Source of the DNA: Tritrichomonas musculus
Lineage: Eukaryota > Parabasalia > Tritrichomonadida > Tritrichomonadidae
DNA: 64,000 nucleotides
Assembly (NCBI GenBank): GCA_039105265.1
Contig: JAPFFF010000009.1
Coordinates: 2,728,001 to 2,792,000 of the forward strand
Reading direction: 5' to 3'
Shown here: positions 1-9,996 of the stretch, one piece after another
Layout of the letters: every line of letters begins with the position of its first letter
Position numbering within the stretch: position 1 is the stretch's first letter
Made by a program: the position numbers and the translations under genes
Notes under the pieces: generated by a model
What the model was told of the DNA's origin: nothing
What the model saw: only the letters and a program-made list of their open reading frames with translations
Databases searched by the model: none

Positions 1-2
1 TC

Positions 3-3000
3 ACAACCTTTTCACCAGATTTATACTTTTTTTCAAAAACAGATTTCACAGAAATCAATAAAGATAAAAGCTTAAACCGCATTGGAATTTCAGTTATACC
101 TCTTAAGTCAAAAAAAATAATTTTTGCTGTTCTTTTTGCTGAATTTGAAGAGGATGACATTACCACAAAGTTTAGATCAATCATCAAACAATATTCAAAT
201 AAAATTCCAAATTTGCAAGCTTTTTCTATTGAACCTTTTTACGAATTAATTAATTCTTTTCGCTCTATTTTTCAACTTCCAGAAGTTAAAATCGATGATA
301 GCATCTTTGAAAGTGGTGCATCAGATCAAGAAGGAGAGTTTAAAGAACTAAATATATTTGTTGACAAGGATCAAGATATTTTACTTTCATGCCTGTTAGA
401 TCCTTCATTTATTCAACTTATCTTTTCACCAATTGAATCTATTTTTGTCAGACCAGAAGATTATGATCAAAAAAGTACAGCTATTCATATAAAGGGTAAA
501 TTTGTTAAAAACATTCAAAATTCACAAATAAATGCTCAAATTAATGATGAAACAATTAGTAAAGAGAGAGATCAAATTGAAAGAGAATCTTTATCACAAG
601 TAGAAATTATTGAAGATAACAAAAGCCATATTACATCTGAATTAGAACAGCAAACGCCAACCGAAGAAGACTCACGATTCGCAGAGGAAAAAGATATAGA
701 TACAAATATGCAAAAAGAAACAAAAGGAACTGACTCAAAAATTGATGAACCAGTAACTAAAGACCAAGAAAATCATATATCAGCTGAAAAACTGCCAGAA
801 ACAGAAGTACAAAAATCATTAACTGAAGAGAAAGCAAATGAAGAGCAAGCAACAGAAATATCGTCAAATGAAGAAGAAATATCAAGCACTACAAGACAAC
901 CAACTACAATACAAGAAGAACCAACTATCGAAGAGGAAGAATATCAAGATCAAATACAGTCAACCTCTCCATCCAAACCAGAGGAGACTTCATTATTGCC
1001 AGAAGAACCAATTATCGAAGAGGAAGAAGACCAAGAAAATATAAAGCCAACAGCAACAAAAGATGAAAAAGAAACTGCCCAACAAAACTCAGAAGAACAG
1101 TTTATTGAAGAAAAAGAAGAAGAAAAAGATACAAAAGAACAACCAGAACAAGAACCACAGGCAGCAATTCCAGAAGATACACAAATTATGATTGGAGAGA
1201 AAGAGGAACTACCATCCGTAGAAGAAGTCAAAGCAACACCAATTCATTCTACATCAATACAAGAAGAGCCACAAGAAATTGAAGAAGAAGAAGAAGATAA
1301 AGAACAAGCTCCAATTGAAAACCCAGTATCAACCCTAGAACACTTACTTGTCCCAGAAGATAATGTCGTAACTGAAGAAGAAGAAGATCAAGAAAAAGAA
1401 GAAGAAGAACAAGCATCAAACAAAATACAAAAAGATGATCAAGTTATAGCTGCTGAACAGCCATCTGCAGTTGAACAGATATCTTCTGAAAATCAAGAAA
1501 CCGATTCACAGCTCAATACATCATATGAAAGCACAGACCAATCAAAGGAATACAGACACATAGTTATAAATAAGACACCAAATTCAAAACCTATACAACA
1601 ATATGATTACGAAGATACACCATCTATGCAACCAAAATCAATATTAACACCAACAAGTGCCAAAAGAACGAGCTTAAATCAACAGTTTAATGATGAGGAT
1701 GATCTTATTAATACAAAGGGCAACACTAAAATCAATTACAGAGATGAATTCACTAATAACATCGAAGATGCCAACAATATTAATGCTACTGATGATACTG
1801 ACAATATTGACACCAATAACATTAATATTTCTGAAAACATGAACCCCAGCCAGGAAACCAACAATGCAAACAACGCGATTAACAATATTGCAGACGAGAT
1901 CAGTGAGATCAATAAAGAAATTAAAGAAGCTAACAATGAAATCAACAATACTAACGAAAAGATAGATAGCATAAACAAAGAAATCAGCATCACCGCAAGC
2001 GAAATCAGTGAAACAAACAAAGAAATAGATAATACTAGCAACGAAATTAATACCACTGCAAACGAAACCAATGCTATTAGCAAAGAAATAGATAATACTA
2101 ACAATGAAGCTCCCAAAACCAACAAAGATAACGACAATGAAAATAACAACGGTTTTGATGGTGATGATACTTTAGATTCAATTCCAAAACCAATTGATTT
2201 GGATGCTCCTTGTATTAATCCAGAAGATTGTGTAAAAAGATCTCTTCTTGTTTATAACAACACTTACAATATAACTTCTACTGAAAAGCCAATCAAAGAG
2301 ATGTCTGAAAAACTTCTTCACTTCATGGAAGACCATAAAGATGATTTCAGCCAATCAATTACAGAGAAAACAATCCGATCATTTTTCGATCATGATATTA
2401 CTGAATACAAGAAAGGATTAGTTATCTATAATATGACCTGGAAAGATATTCAGACACGTCTTGAAACAACACCAAAAGGATATCGTTACAATCCTCAACA
2501 GACTAAAGAAAATGTTATTTTTGCAATTGCATCAACAATTCAAGATGACAGCAATCAAGCCGATCCTAAATTCAATCTAGCTTATGTCACACGATCACAA
2601 AATATTGATTCGCAATTTATTCGATCAAATCACAGTCAAAGTATTTTCCTCACTCCAAATCCAAAAGCACAAACAAGTACGCTAGAAGATCAAACACCTA
2701 TCAAACCATATACGTCTCAGATCTTTGAAAATACTTCCAAAACTCCAAATCGAAATCAAAATTCTAATACAACTTCTATTCCAAGCCGTTATTCAGAAGA
2801 AAGCCAAAAAATTGAATTTGAAATCGGTGCTTTTCTAAGATCTATGAAAAAATCAGGATCTCTTCCTATTAACACAGAATTATCAGATCGACTTCGTAAG
2901 ACTTTACTTGAAAATAGAGGAAAGGAATGGGTTCATACTGAATTCAAAACTATGTTTGAAGATGAGATTGACCACTCTTGGGCACGTTTATACTTAAATA

Positions 3001-3761
3001 TGGGATATGCTGAAATTTTGAAAAAAGTTAAGCATGAATATAAAACAATGTTTGCAAGAAAGATTATATCGGCTACAACGTTTATTATTGCAGCAATATG
3101 TGAAAGTGAATCTACAAATACATTTACAGCTGTTGTTGTTTCAGGTTCGCTCAAAACAAATGAAAGCAAAAACAACGATAACAATAATAATAATAACAAT
3201 GAACAAAATCAAGCAAATACCTCAACAAAACAATCAACTCAATTAACTAATTTGAATTTAGGTGATTCGAAAGGATCAGCAACAAATTCAAGTGCTTCTT
3301 TGAGTTTAAGCGGTAATTCAAGCGGAAGTGCTACGCCAAGAGGTTCTGCTCGTAGAAGAAATCCAAGGAGAGAAATTGGAGATTTTGAACGATCTCGATT
3401 ATTCCTAGAACAATTCAATACGTATCGTGAATCTATTGGTAAAGGACCACTTGAATTCAATGTTAAGTTAATTGATCCAGCTAAACATTTATCTAAAACT
3501 ATTATGCAGAACTTTACTTTGGTCAATCCTCAGCCATTTATTCAAGAAGCTTATCAAATTCCTGGAGTTGAAAATGTGATGGTATGCTCAGCTTTTTCGT
3601 CAAAATCTAATGATTATGTTAAGAGGTGTTTTAACCAAATGTTATTAAGATCAAAAGATGCAATAGAAAGTGAAAACGATAAAATAGCAGTTGCTTATTG
3701 GAACGATGAAAGCAAAAACGTATCAGTCGCATGTTTTCTATTTCGTCTTAAAAAACAATAA
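3..3761 (+). CDS. Large acidic multidomain protein, 5' end outside window
   Basis: The frame is open from the first bases of the window (base 3) to a TAA at 3759-3761, giving 1252 visible residues and no start, so the gene is truncated by the window edge. Visible order: a hydrophobic strand near residue 35-45, a Glu-rich low-complexity stretch (about 180-550), an Asn/Ile/Glu repeat stretch built on N-E-I-N/S-K-E-I units (about 570-720), a folded middle segment (about 735-870), a second folded segment (about 935-1045), a Ser/Asn linker, and a C-terminal folded segment (about 1115-1252). The last one has an N-T-Y-R...G-x-G-P-L-x-x-N-x-x-L pattern followed by a final beta-strand, which recalls CAP/SCP domains; the earlier folded segments show faint versions of the same layout. 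No known family is certain. The protein is probably cytosolic or surface-linked, which cannot be settled without its N-terminus. Confidence 0.85.
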   Translation, partial: TTFSPDLYFFSKTDFTEINKDKSLNRIGISVIPLKSKKIIFAVLFAEFEEDDITTKFRSIIKQYSNKIPNLQAFSIEPFYELINSFRSIFQLPEVKIDDSIFESGASDQEGEFKELNIFVDKDQDILLSCLLDPSFIQLIFSPIESIFVRPEDYDQKSTAIHIKGKFVKNIQNSQINAQINDETISKERDQIERESLSQVEIIEDNKSHITSELEQQTPTEEDSRFAEEKDIDTNMQKETKGTDSKIDEPVTKDQENHISAEKLPETEVQKSLTEEKANEEQATEISSNEEEISSTTRQPTTIQEEPTIEEEEYQDQIQSTSPSKPEETSLLPEEPIIEEEEDQENIKPTATKDEKETAQQNSEEQFIEEKEEEKDTKEQPEQEPQAAIPEDTQIMIGEKEELPSVEEVKATPIHSTSIQEEPQEIEEEEEDKEQAPIENPVSTLEHLLVPEDNVVTEEEEDQEKEEEEQASNKIQKDDQVIAAEQPSAVEQISSENQETDSQLNTSYESTDQSKEYRHIVINKTPNSKPIQQYDYEDTPSMQPKSILTPTSAKRTSLNQQFNDEDDLINTKGNTKINYRDEFTNNIEDANNINATDDTDNIDTNNINISENMNPSQETNNANNAINNIADEISEINKEIKEANNEINNTNEKIDSINKEISITASEISETNKEIDNTSNEINTTANETNAISKEIDNTNNEAPKTNKDNDNENNNGFDGDDTLDSIPKPIDLDAPCINPEDCVKRSLLVYNNTYNITSTEKPIKEMSEKLLHFMEDHKDDFSQSITEKTIRSFFDHDITEYKKGLVIYNMTWKDIQTRLETTPKGYRYNPQQTKENVIFAIASTIQDDSNQADPKFNLAYVTRSQNIDSQFIRSNHSQSIFLTPNPKAQTSTLEDQTPIKPYTSQIFENTSKTPNRNQNSNTTSIPSRYSEESQKIEFEIGAFLRSMKKSGSLPINTELSDRLRKTLLENRGKEWVHTEFKTMFEDEIDHSWARLYLNMGYAEILKKVKHEYKTMFARKIISATTFIIAAICESESTNTFTAVVVSGSLKTNESKNNDNNNNNNNEQNQANTSTKQSTQLTNLNLGDSKGSATNSSASLSLSGNSSGSATPRGSARRRNPRREIGDFERSRLFLEQFNTYRESIGKGPLEFNVKLIDPAKHLSKTIMQNFTLVNPQPFIQEAYQIPGVENVMVCSAFSSKSNDYVKRCFNQMLLRSKDAIESENDKIAVAYWNDESKNVSVACFLFRLKKQ

Positions 3762-4174
3762 TTATTTTTTGATATAAAAATCAAAATTCTTTTATTGTAA
3801 TAAATAAAACAGAAATACATTTATATTAACCTTTAATTTTGCGCTTTTACTTCGAATGAAAAGCACCTATATTTTGAAAAAAAAAAAGTTTTTATGCGAA
3901 ATTAATTGAAAGGTTTATTATTTTTTCCCATCAAAAATTTTTTGATTTGTTCTATTCTTTTCTTTTTGTAAAAAAAAGTTATGAATGAATTAGGAGAGTT
4001 ATTTAATATTTTTATATATTTTAACATTGAAAATCTTTGAAAATAAAATTCAAAATCAATTTTTTTATTACAAAAATTTCAAAGCTAAAAAATAAATTTT
4101 AGAAAAAGTTGTTTAAATTATCAGAAAAATCAAAAACTTTAAATCAAAAAGTATTATCAACAAATATTAACCTT
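3762..4174. other. Intergenic, AT-rich
   Basis: About 410 bases of A/T-rich DNA between the acidic-protein gene and the thioredoxin promoter. Only homopolymer runs and short AAAAAGTT-like strings are visible; no RNA gene or open frame stands out. Confidence 0.6.
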
Positions 4175-4207
4175 AACGGTTTCTACCGATAAAAAAAGCA
4201 TTTCACT
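4175..4207 (+). promoter_or_regulatory. AACGGT box plus Inr of thioredoxin gene
   Basis: AACGGT lies at 4175-4180 and TCACT, matching the trichomonad initiator TCAYW, at 4203-4207, 15 bases before the ATG at 4222. The initiator is well established in Trichomonas vaginalis and an AACGG-containing Myb-bound core element is described there; assigning them here is by motif and position only. Confidence 0.6.
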
Positions 4208-4221
4208 AAATATAATATAAC

Positions 4222-4569
4222 ATGCATCCATCTAACCTTGAAGTTCTTCCACCAAACACAACTATTGACGATTTTAACAAACGCATATTAAGTGCCCCAG
4301 GACTTGTTGTTGTTGATTTCTTTGCAACATGGTGCCCACCTTGCCAACGTCTTGTTACCGAACTTCCAAATATTGCAAACGAAAATCAAAATGTTACATT
4401 TATCAAAGTTAATGTTGAAGAAAACAATGTCATTTCTACAGCTTATAAGGTAACATCAATCCCACACATTGCATTCTTAAAGAACAACAATGGAACACCA
4501 CAACTCCTTGATACAGTTGTTGGTTTTAATCTTCCAAAAATCAAGCAAAACATTAGTCAATTCAAGTAA
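4222..4569 (+). CDS. Thioredoxin
   Basis: A 115-residue single-domain thioredoxin, the usual family length. The redox motif W-C-P-P-C is at residues 37-41 and the cis-proline follows Ile80 (I-P, residues 80-81) before a beta-strand. CPPC replaces the classic CGPC, a change expected to alter redox potential. There is no obvious targeting peptide, so it is probably cytosolic, acting as a disulfide reductant fed by thioredoxin reductase for peroxiredoxins and other targets. In trichomonads, which lack glutathione, thioredoxins are a main thiol system (family knowledge). The ATG is the only one that fits the domain and follows an initiator by 15 bases. The gene stands alone, 146 bases before the Ind1/Mrp gene. 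Confidence 0.93.
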   Translation: MHPSNLEVLPPNTTIDDFNKRILSAPGLVVVDFFATWCPPCQRLVTELPNIANENQNVTFIKVNVEENNVISTAYKVTSIPHIAFLKNNNGTPQLLDTVVGFNLPKIKQNISQFK

Positions 4570-4699
4570 AAACTAATTTCTTTTTATTTTAGTTTTTTTT
4601 TTTTTTTTTTTTTTGAAAATTTTTTAAAAAACGTCTATTTGGTCGGACAAATGTGCACATATTCAAAAAGTTTTTCATTAATTTTGCTTTTAAAAAGTT

Positions 4700-4704
4700 T
4701 CATA
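4700..4704 (+). promoter_or_regulatory. Inr-like TCATA of Ind1/Mrp gene
   Basis: TCATA matches TCAYW and lies 12 bases before the ATG at 4716, just after an AAAAAGTTT string that recurs upstream of several genes in this window. Confidence 0.5.
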
Positions 4705-4715
4705 TAGAAATATAA

Positions 4716-5597
4716 ATGATTTCAACTCTCTTCAAGCGATTTGCAAGTGAAGCAAAATCTCAAAATGCAGCTGAAGCTGTTGTTAAGAGTGCTATACCAG
4801 GTGTTGGACGAATTTTATTGGCTGCAAGCTGCAAAGGAGGTGTTGGTAAGTCAACAGTTGCTCTAAATACTGCTATATCTCTCTCAAAAACTGGTGCCAA
4901 AGTTGGTCTTTTTGATGCTGATATTTATGGTCCTTCAGTTCCAACTATTACCAAGACAACTGAACAATATCTTTTATCTGATAAAGAATCTAATTTTTTG
5001 CCTGTTTCAGCTTATGGTATTGAAACAGTTTCTATAGGAAATTGTTCTAAAAAAGAAGAAGCTCTTATGTGGAAAGGACCACTTGTTGGCTCTGTTATTT
5101 CCGAATTATTAACAAAGTCAATGTGGCCTCCTTTAGATTATCTTGTCATCGATACCCCTCCAGGAACAGGTGATGTACAGTTAGACTTAGCTCAATTATT
5201 CAAAATTGATGGTACAATTTTAGTAACCTCGCCTCAACAAATTTCAGTAGATGATGTTGCTAGAAGTATTGACGCTTTCAAAAAAATGAAGATTCCAATT
5301 CTTGGTATTGTTCAAAACTTTGATGGTTTTGTTTGTGATAAATGCAAGACACTTACTAAAATTTTCCCTGGAAACGGTGCAGAACAACTTTCAAAGGAAT
5401 ACAACATTCCTGTACTAGGATCAATACCGATTGATCCAGAAATTGCCGAATGTGGCGATTCAGGAGTTCCAGCAATTGTTCAAAAACCTGATTCTCAATA
5501 TGCTAAAGTATTTGAAGAAATTGCTGATACAATTATTTCTCTTCTTCCAAAAGTGAAGCCTGAAATTGAAGCAAAGAAGCCCACAATAGTCAAATAA
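4716..5597 (+). CDS. Hydrogenosomal Ind1/Mrp-type Fe-S scaffold P-loop ATPase
   Basis: A 293-residue Mrp/NBP35-family protein. The deviant Walker A C-K-G-G-V-G-K-S-T is at residues 39-47, D-T-P-P-G-T-G-D at 146-153, and a C-x-x-C (C207, C210) that bridges a [4Fe-4S] cluster at the dimer interface in this family. The first about 12 residues (M-I-S-T-L-F-K-R-F-A) look like a hydrogenosomal targeting sequence: short, Ser-rich, with Arg-Phe at a likely cleavage point. The expected role is transfer of Fe-S clusters to hydrogenosomal apoproteins; the subfamily name Ind1 is inferred from the presequence plus a compact Mrp core without the N-terminal four-Cys region of NBP35. It has its own promoter and converges on the beta-adaptin gene. 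Confidence 0.9.
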   Translation: MISTLFKRFASEAKSQNAAEAVVKSAIPGVGRILLAASCKGGVGKSTVALNTAISLSKTGAKVGLFDADIYGPSVPTITKTTEQYLLSDKESNFLPVSAYGIETVSIGNCSKKEEALMWKGPLVGSVISELLTKSMWPPLDYLVIDTPPGTGDVQLDLAQLFKIDGTILVTSPQQISVDDVARSIDAFKKMKIPILGIVQNFDGFVCDKCKTLTKIFPGNGAEQLSKEYNIPVLGSIPIDPEIAECGDSGVPAIVQKPDSQYAKVFEEIADTIISLLPKVKPEIEAKKPTIVK

Positions 5598-5835
5598 TTT
5601 ACTTTTTTTTTTCCTTTTTATGATCCCTTTTTATGCTAATTTTAATCATTTCATATAAGGGGAAATTAACAGATTAATTGTCATTAACTCAGTCTAAAAG
5701 CTTATTATTAATAAAAATAATATGATTTTATCTTGGATGAACTTTTTTTTTTATTAATATATATATATAGATTTAAGAGAATATAAATAAAAGAGAAAAA
5801 AACAAAGTTAAAATAAAACAAAAAAAATGCATTCA

Positions 5836-8280
5836 TTAAATGATGTCTGTACAGAAAGCGTATTTAGCACTTTCTCGTATAAAATCGAAAAATTTCGGAT
5901 CGCCTTTGATAATTCCATTGATACCTTGTTCTGAATATTCAAAATCTCCAATGTACAACAAATCAGGAGGTAAAGTAAATGAAAAGCATATTTCATGTTC
6001 ATTTTTTGCAACAACAAAAATATTTCTATTCAATAATTCGGAATTTGAAGCTATAGTTGCGCCACTAACACTAATATTCAAAGAATGCTTTTGTTGAGCA
6101 TATATATCAAGATAATCCAATTTTTTCACGTTCTTTGGTGGTCTTAAAGTTATTCTTCTTATATCAATATAGTCAGTGAAAAAGAGGATGCTTCCGTTAT
6201 TCAACCTTAATGCAAAATCAAGTGTGAATTGTCCATCTGCTTTTACTTTAGCAGGATTAAATTGATAGTTCATTGATGCTTCAAAAGTGTCTGATGGAGG
6301 AAGCTCGCTTGGGAAAACAATAGGTTCAATTAACTCAAATCCAAGTTTGTTAATATTAACAGCAATAGCAAAGTTCATTAACTGCATATCTGTCTTATTT
6401 GTAACTTGTATATAGTATGACTTTGAATCGAAGTCTGAATAAACAGCAACAGGTGAGCTTTCATAATCTTTGATACTTACTGGCCTCCACTCTCTTTCGT
6501 CATTTTCAGATTCAGCATCATCAATATTTACGGTTTTACTTCGGAATTTTGAAGGAAGTATATGTAAAACGCCTGAAACCATTCCCATATTACAGATTAG
6601 TTCATCAAGCACTTCAGGAGAAAATGTTGTTGATGAATCTTCAGTTTGGACCTTTGGAATCAAAATAAAATCTTTAGCTAGTTTGGTATCAAGAGACAGC
6701 ATTCTCCAATAGATCATTGCTCTATTTCTGACATCAGGAAGAACAGACTCTTTAGTTGCTTCACTCAGGATATATTGCAACTGGTCTTGAGTTTTTTCTG
6801 GACTGCTTAAATAAACTTTGACGATAGTACTAATGATCTGTAGTTGAACTTGAGAATCTTCATCTGAAAATGTATCTAAGAAAGGATCAAGAATGACATC
6901 AACATTTTCAATTAAATTGTTATATTCACCTAGAATCCATATTAATGCTGCCTTGGCTGCAGAATCTTTTAATTGTTCAATATTGCAAACTTTTTCAATG
7001 ACACTTTCAAATTGTCCTGGATATTTTCTAAGAATGTCACTCATTACAACAACAGCTTGCTCTACTGAATACTCAGCTTTTCCTTCTACAAGGCTAACAA
7101 GTATATCAACGCATCTACGTGCACATCCTTCTATAGACATAGCAATTTCACCGATGGCTTTGATTGTTTTTTTGACAAATTTTACATCAACTTCATTACA
7201 ATATTCATTAAACTCTTCGAGTACTAACTGTGCATTTCGAACAGTACAGTTTGCAGTAATTATATCGAGTTTTTGCATTTTAATATAAGAGGGATCATTA
7301 TATTTGATAAAGAAGAGACGAATTTCATTCTGCAAAGAACTTGGATATTTTTTAACAAAAAGTGTTAGAGTTCTGAAAACAATATATTGTATTTCAGGTT
7401 CGCCAGTTGAAGCCAGCGTTAGCATTGGTGGAAGGATATTGACAAATAGATCTTGTGGAAGTCTTTCATCATAATCCATCATTACAAAAATGCATTTAAA
7501 TGATCCAATGACAACTGCAGGATTTGAATGCTTGAGAAATGGTGTTAATCTGTCTATCATTGATGCAGCTTCATCAGAATCAGATGGTTCATATTTTGAG
7601 ATTGCATCCAGCAATATTGCTTGGCACCATTCAGATGACGATTGTATTGCATTCGAAAATGTTGAAATATTTGTTGCTGTAAATTTGTATATTGGAGTTG
7701 ATCGTTTACTATTGATTTCCATAATAGCTGCAGCGGCATTTGAGATAACCATAGGATTAGAATCATTAAGAAGTTCGAATAACAAAGGATATATGTTGGA
7801 ATTATCAATAGCCTCCGGAACAGTATCATATAGTTTAGCAACTGCAATTGCGGCTGTTTTTTTCACATATGGATCATTGTCATCTAAACGATTTTTGAGA
7901 GGAATGATCATATTTTCAGCAACACCTTCAATGTGTATTCGGCTCATTGTACGAATTGCAAGAGCACGAACAAGAGAATTACTATCTTGACTGTCTTGAA
8001 TAATTGTATTAACAACCATAATTGATTGTTCTGATTCTTGAAGTGAATAATTTACAAGATATAGATATATAAGGCGTTTTAATTCTATGTCATTTGTTTT
8101 TACACATTGAAGCATATTGGAAAAAAGATCGCCAACGTTTTCACCACCTCTCATTATTTGGACAACTCGCTTTGCAGCTTTTTTACGTTCAGATTGATCA
8201 TTTGAATCAAGTTTATCACGAAGCTCTTGAATTTCCTGTTTAAAATTTGAAGTCTCGCTTTGGTAAGAGGGTACTGACAT
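5836..8280 (-). CDS. AP complex beta-adaptin (large subunit)
   Basis: An 814-residue beta-adaptin. The N-terminal trunk (about residues 10-540) is a helical HEAT/ARM solenoid with family-typical strings such as E-R-K-K-A-A-K-R-V-V, L-K-R-L-I-Y-L-Y and N-S-L-V-R-A-L-A-I-R-T-M-S. A short acidic hinge (about 590-605) and a C-terminal beta-rich appendage of about 200 residues follow. Human beta1/beta2-adaptins exceed 930 residues, so the hinge is much shorter here, and I see no L-[LIF]-x-[DE]-like clathrin box in it. The protein should act in AP-1- or AP-2-type vesicle coats; which of the two cannot be told. The ATG at 8278-8280 begins the family-like N-terminus. It is convergent with the Ind1/Mrp gene and co-directional with its right-hand neighbour. 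Confidence 0.92.
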   Translation of the reverse strand: MSVPSYQSETSNFKQEIQELRDKLDSNDQSERKKAAKRVVQIMRGGENVGDLFSNMLQCVKTNDIELKRLIYLYLVNYSLQESEQSIMVVNTIIQDSQDSNSLVRALAIRTMSRIHIEGVAENMIIPLKNRLDDNDPYVKKTAAIAVAKLYDTVPEAIDNSNIYPLLFELLNDSNPMVISNAAAAIMEINSKRSTPIYKFTATNISTFSNAIQSSSEWCQAILLDAISKYEPSDSDEAASMIDRLTPFLKHSNPAVVIGSFKCIFVMMDYDERLPQDLFVNILPPMLTLASTGEPEIQYIVFRTLTLFVKKYPSSLQNEIRLFFIKYNDPSYIKMQKLDIITANCTVRNAQLVLEEFNEYCNEVDVKFVKKTIKAIGEIAMSIEGCARRCVDILVSLVEGKAEYSVEQAVVVMSDILRKYPGQFESVIEKVCNIEQLKDSAAKAALIWILGEYNNLIENVDVILDPFLDTFSDEDSQVQLQIISTIVKVYLSSPEKTQDQLQYILSEATKESVLPDVRNRAMIYWRMLSLDTKLAKDFILIPKVQTEDSSTTFSPEVLDELICNMGMVSGVLHILPSKFRSKTVNIDDAESENDEREWRPVSIKDYESSPVAVYSDFDSKSYYIQVTNKTDMQLMNFAIAVNINKLGFELIEPIVFPSELPPSDTFEASMNYQFNPAKVKADGQFTLDFALRLNNGSILFFTDYIDIRRITLRPPKNVKKLDYLDIYAQQKHSLNISVSGATIASNSELLNRNIFVVAKNEHEICFSFTLPPDLLYIGDFEYSEQGINGIIKGDPKFFDFIRESAKYAFCTDII

Positions 8281-8517
8281 ATTCTATTTGATTGCGTTTA
8301 CGCCAAGGTTTATTTTTTCTAAAATTTTGATCGTCCAATATCAAATTTTGTATTCATGAATTGAAGTATGAATATCAAGACCAAAGCGGATTTTTTATTC
8401 TATACAAATGAAAAATTAAAGGTCAGATGAATCCTAAATAATAAATATATATAATTCAATCATGTGTAATTTTATTGAAATTATATAAAATATTCTCGCA
8501 ATATTCTAAAATAAAAT

Positions 8518-8952
8518 TCAATGTACTCTTTCGGTAACTTCCTCGCCTGTTTCAATATCAACACCAAAAGCATCAACATAATGAACCTTTGGTATTTTGA
8601 GATGACCATCAGAAACTTCAACCCAAATACGTTTGAGAATCGATTTTTTACCATTTATAATTGCTATTGGTTGAATTTCTCCTTTTTCGTTTTTTGAGAT
8701 TTCAATATTCCTTGATTTTAATGCAGAAACAGTCATATTTGTTTTTTTTGTTTTTTTGTCGTAACTTACCTTGCTTCCATAAGCAAAAGTAGTTTCAAGC
8801 CAATTTAAATCTCTTGCACGCTCACCATCACGAGTATACCATCCAACATTAATTGAAAATGTGTCACCATTTTCAATAGCACGGTATTCTACGTGTCTTG
8901 AACAAACAGTATTTGCTATATCAAATAAATGTTGATGTTCCTCGAGACTCAT
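8518..8952 (-). CDS. DUF4833-like small protein
   Basis: A 144-residue soluble protein with no signal peptide or membrane segment. The pattern N-T-V...V-E-Y, a V-G-W strand about 20 residues on, then L-x-W-L-E-T-T-F-A-Y-G-S and a late R-I-W-V-E-V strand recalls DUF4833, a small beta-rich family of unknown function found in bacteria and some protists. This assignment rests on memory of the pattern and is moderate. It lies 237 bases upstream of the beta-adaptin start on the same strand, far enough for its own promoter. Function is unknown. Confidence 0.8.
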   Translation of the reverse strand: MSLEEHQHLFDIANTVCSRHVEYRAIENGDTFSINVGWYTRDGERARDLNWLETTFAYGSKVSYDKKTKKTNMTVSALKSRNIEISKNEKGEIQPIAIINGKKSILKRIWVEVSDGHLKIPKVHYVDAFGVDIETGEEVTERVH

Positions 8953-9034
8953 TCAAGTTACTGGCAAAAATTAATATTAAAAAACGTTATTCCAAACGTC
9001 AAATCAAAAAGTTTAAAAAAAATTTAATATCATA

Positions 9035-9548
9035 AGAGAACCGCGAGAAAGTTTTTACTTATCAATATAAATTATTTATATTTAAAATTGTTATAATTAT
9101 ATTTAAAAAATGGTTTTATTAAAAAAACTTTTTTATTTCGAAAAAACTTAGTTTTTCAAAAAATCAAAACATTTTATGAAATCACATTGATTTTTTTGAA
9201 TGAAGAGTATCATTTATTTAATATAAAAATAATTTTATCCTTCTTTGTTGAAAAGTAAGAATCTTAAAAATATAAATTTAAAATTTAAATATTATAATAA
9301 GGATTAATATAAAAAATAAAAGTATAAATGCTTTTATTTTTTGAGATATATTTGTTTTTTACTTTTTTCGAAAAACCATAGTTTTTTTGAAATGTCTCTC
9401 TTTTTGCTGCAAAACGAGTTATTTGTTAAATTTTAGATTTTAATGAATATATATATTTTATTCCTAAAAATTCCCTTAAAAAAAATGAGTGTCTTATTGA
9501 AAAAAAGTCAGTTATATCAATAAGTAAAAAGATTTTCCGCGGTTCTCT
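9035..9548. mobile_element. MITE-like inverted-repeat element
   Basis: The ends are inverted copies beginning AGAGAACCGCG, continuing with interrupted similarity for about 35 bases up to TTTTTACTTAT. The inside (about 440 bases) has no usable open frame and contains repeated CGAAAAA/CTTAG-type strings. Size and structure fit a small non-autonomous DNA element. The flanking bases include TA-like dinucleotides but no clean target duplication. Confidence 0.6.
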
Positions 9549-9996
9549 ATAGAACTCTTATTTTTAAATGGTTTACATTGTAAACTTTACAATAAATTTT
9601 CTGTAAAAATACAATTTCAATTTTTTGATTTAAAATATTGCAAAAGCAGCACTGAATTTTGATTTATATGTTTTTTACATCTATTAGCATCAAATGTATA
9701 AGAAAATATAATGAATGCATAAAAAAAAATATTTTTTTTTATGTTATATATAATATAACTTATTTTATCTTTTATAAATTTATATAAATAACATAATAAT
9801 AATAATGAACATTGATAAAAGTAAGAATTATAAACGAAAATTTGTGAATGGCCTTACTATATTGAAGTAAATTGAATATAAATAATTAAATGTTTGAGTG
9901 GTAATAAGATTATATTTCATCATTCAAATTGATAACAATGGAACATTATGGAATTTTGATTTGATTAACAAGGAACATTGAATACTATTGAAATAT

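Noticed and set aside
1736-2149. Leu/Ser-rich minus-strand open frame inside the acidic protein gene
   Set aside because: It is the complement of the Asn/Glu repeat region and has no start context or family.
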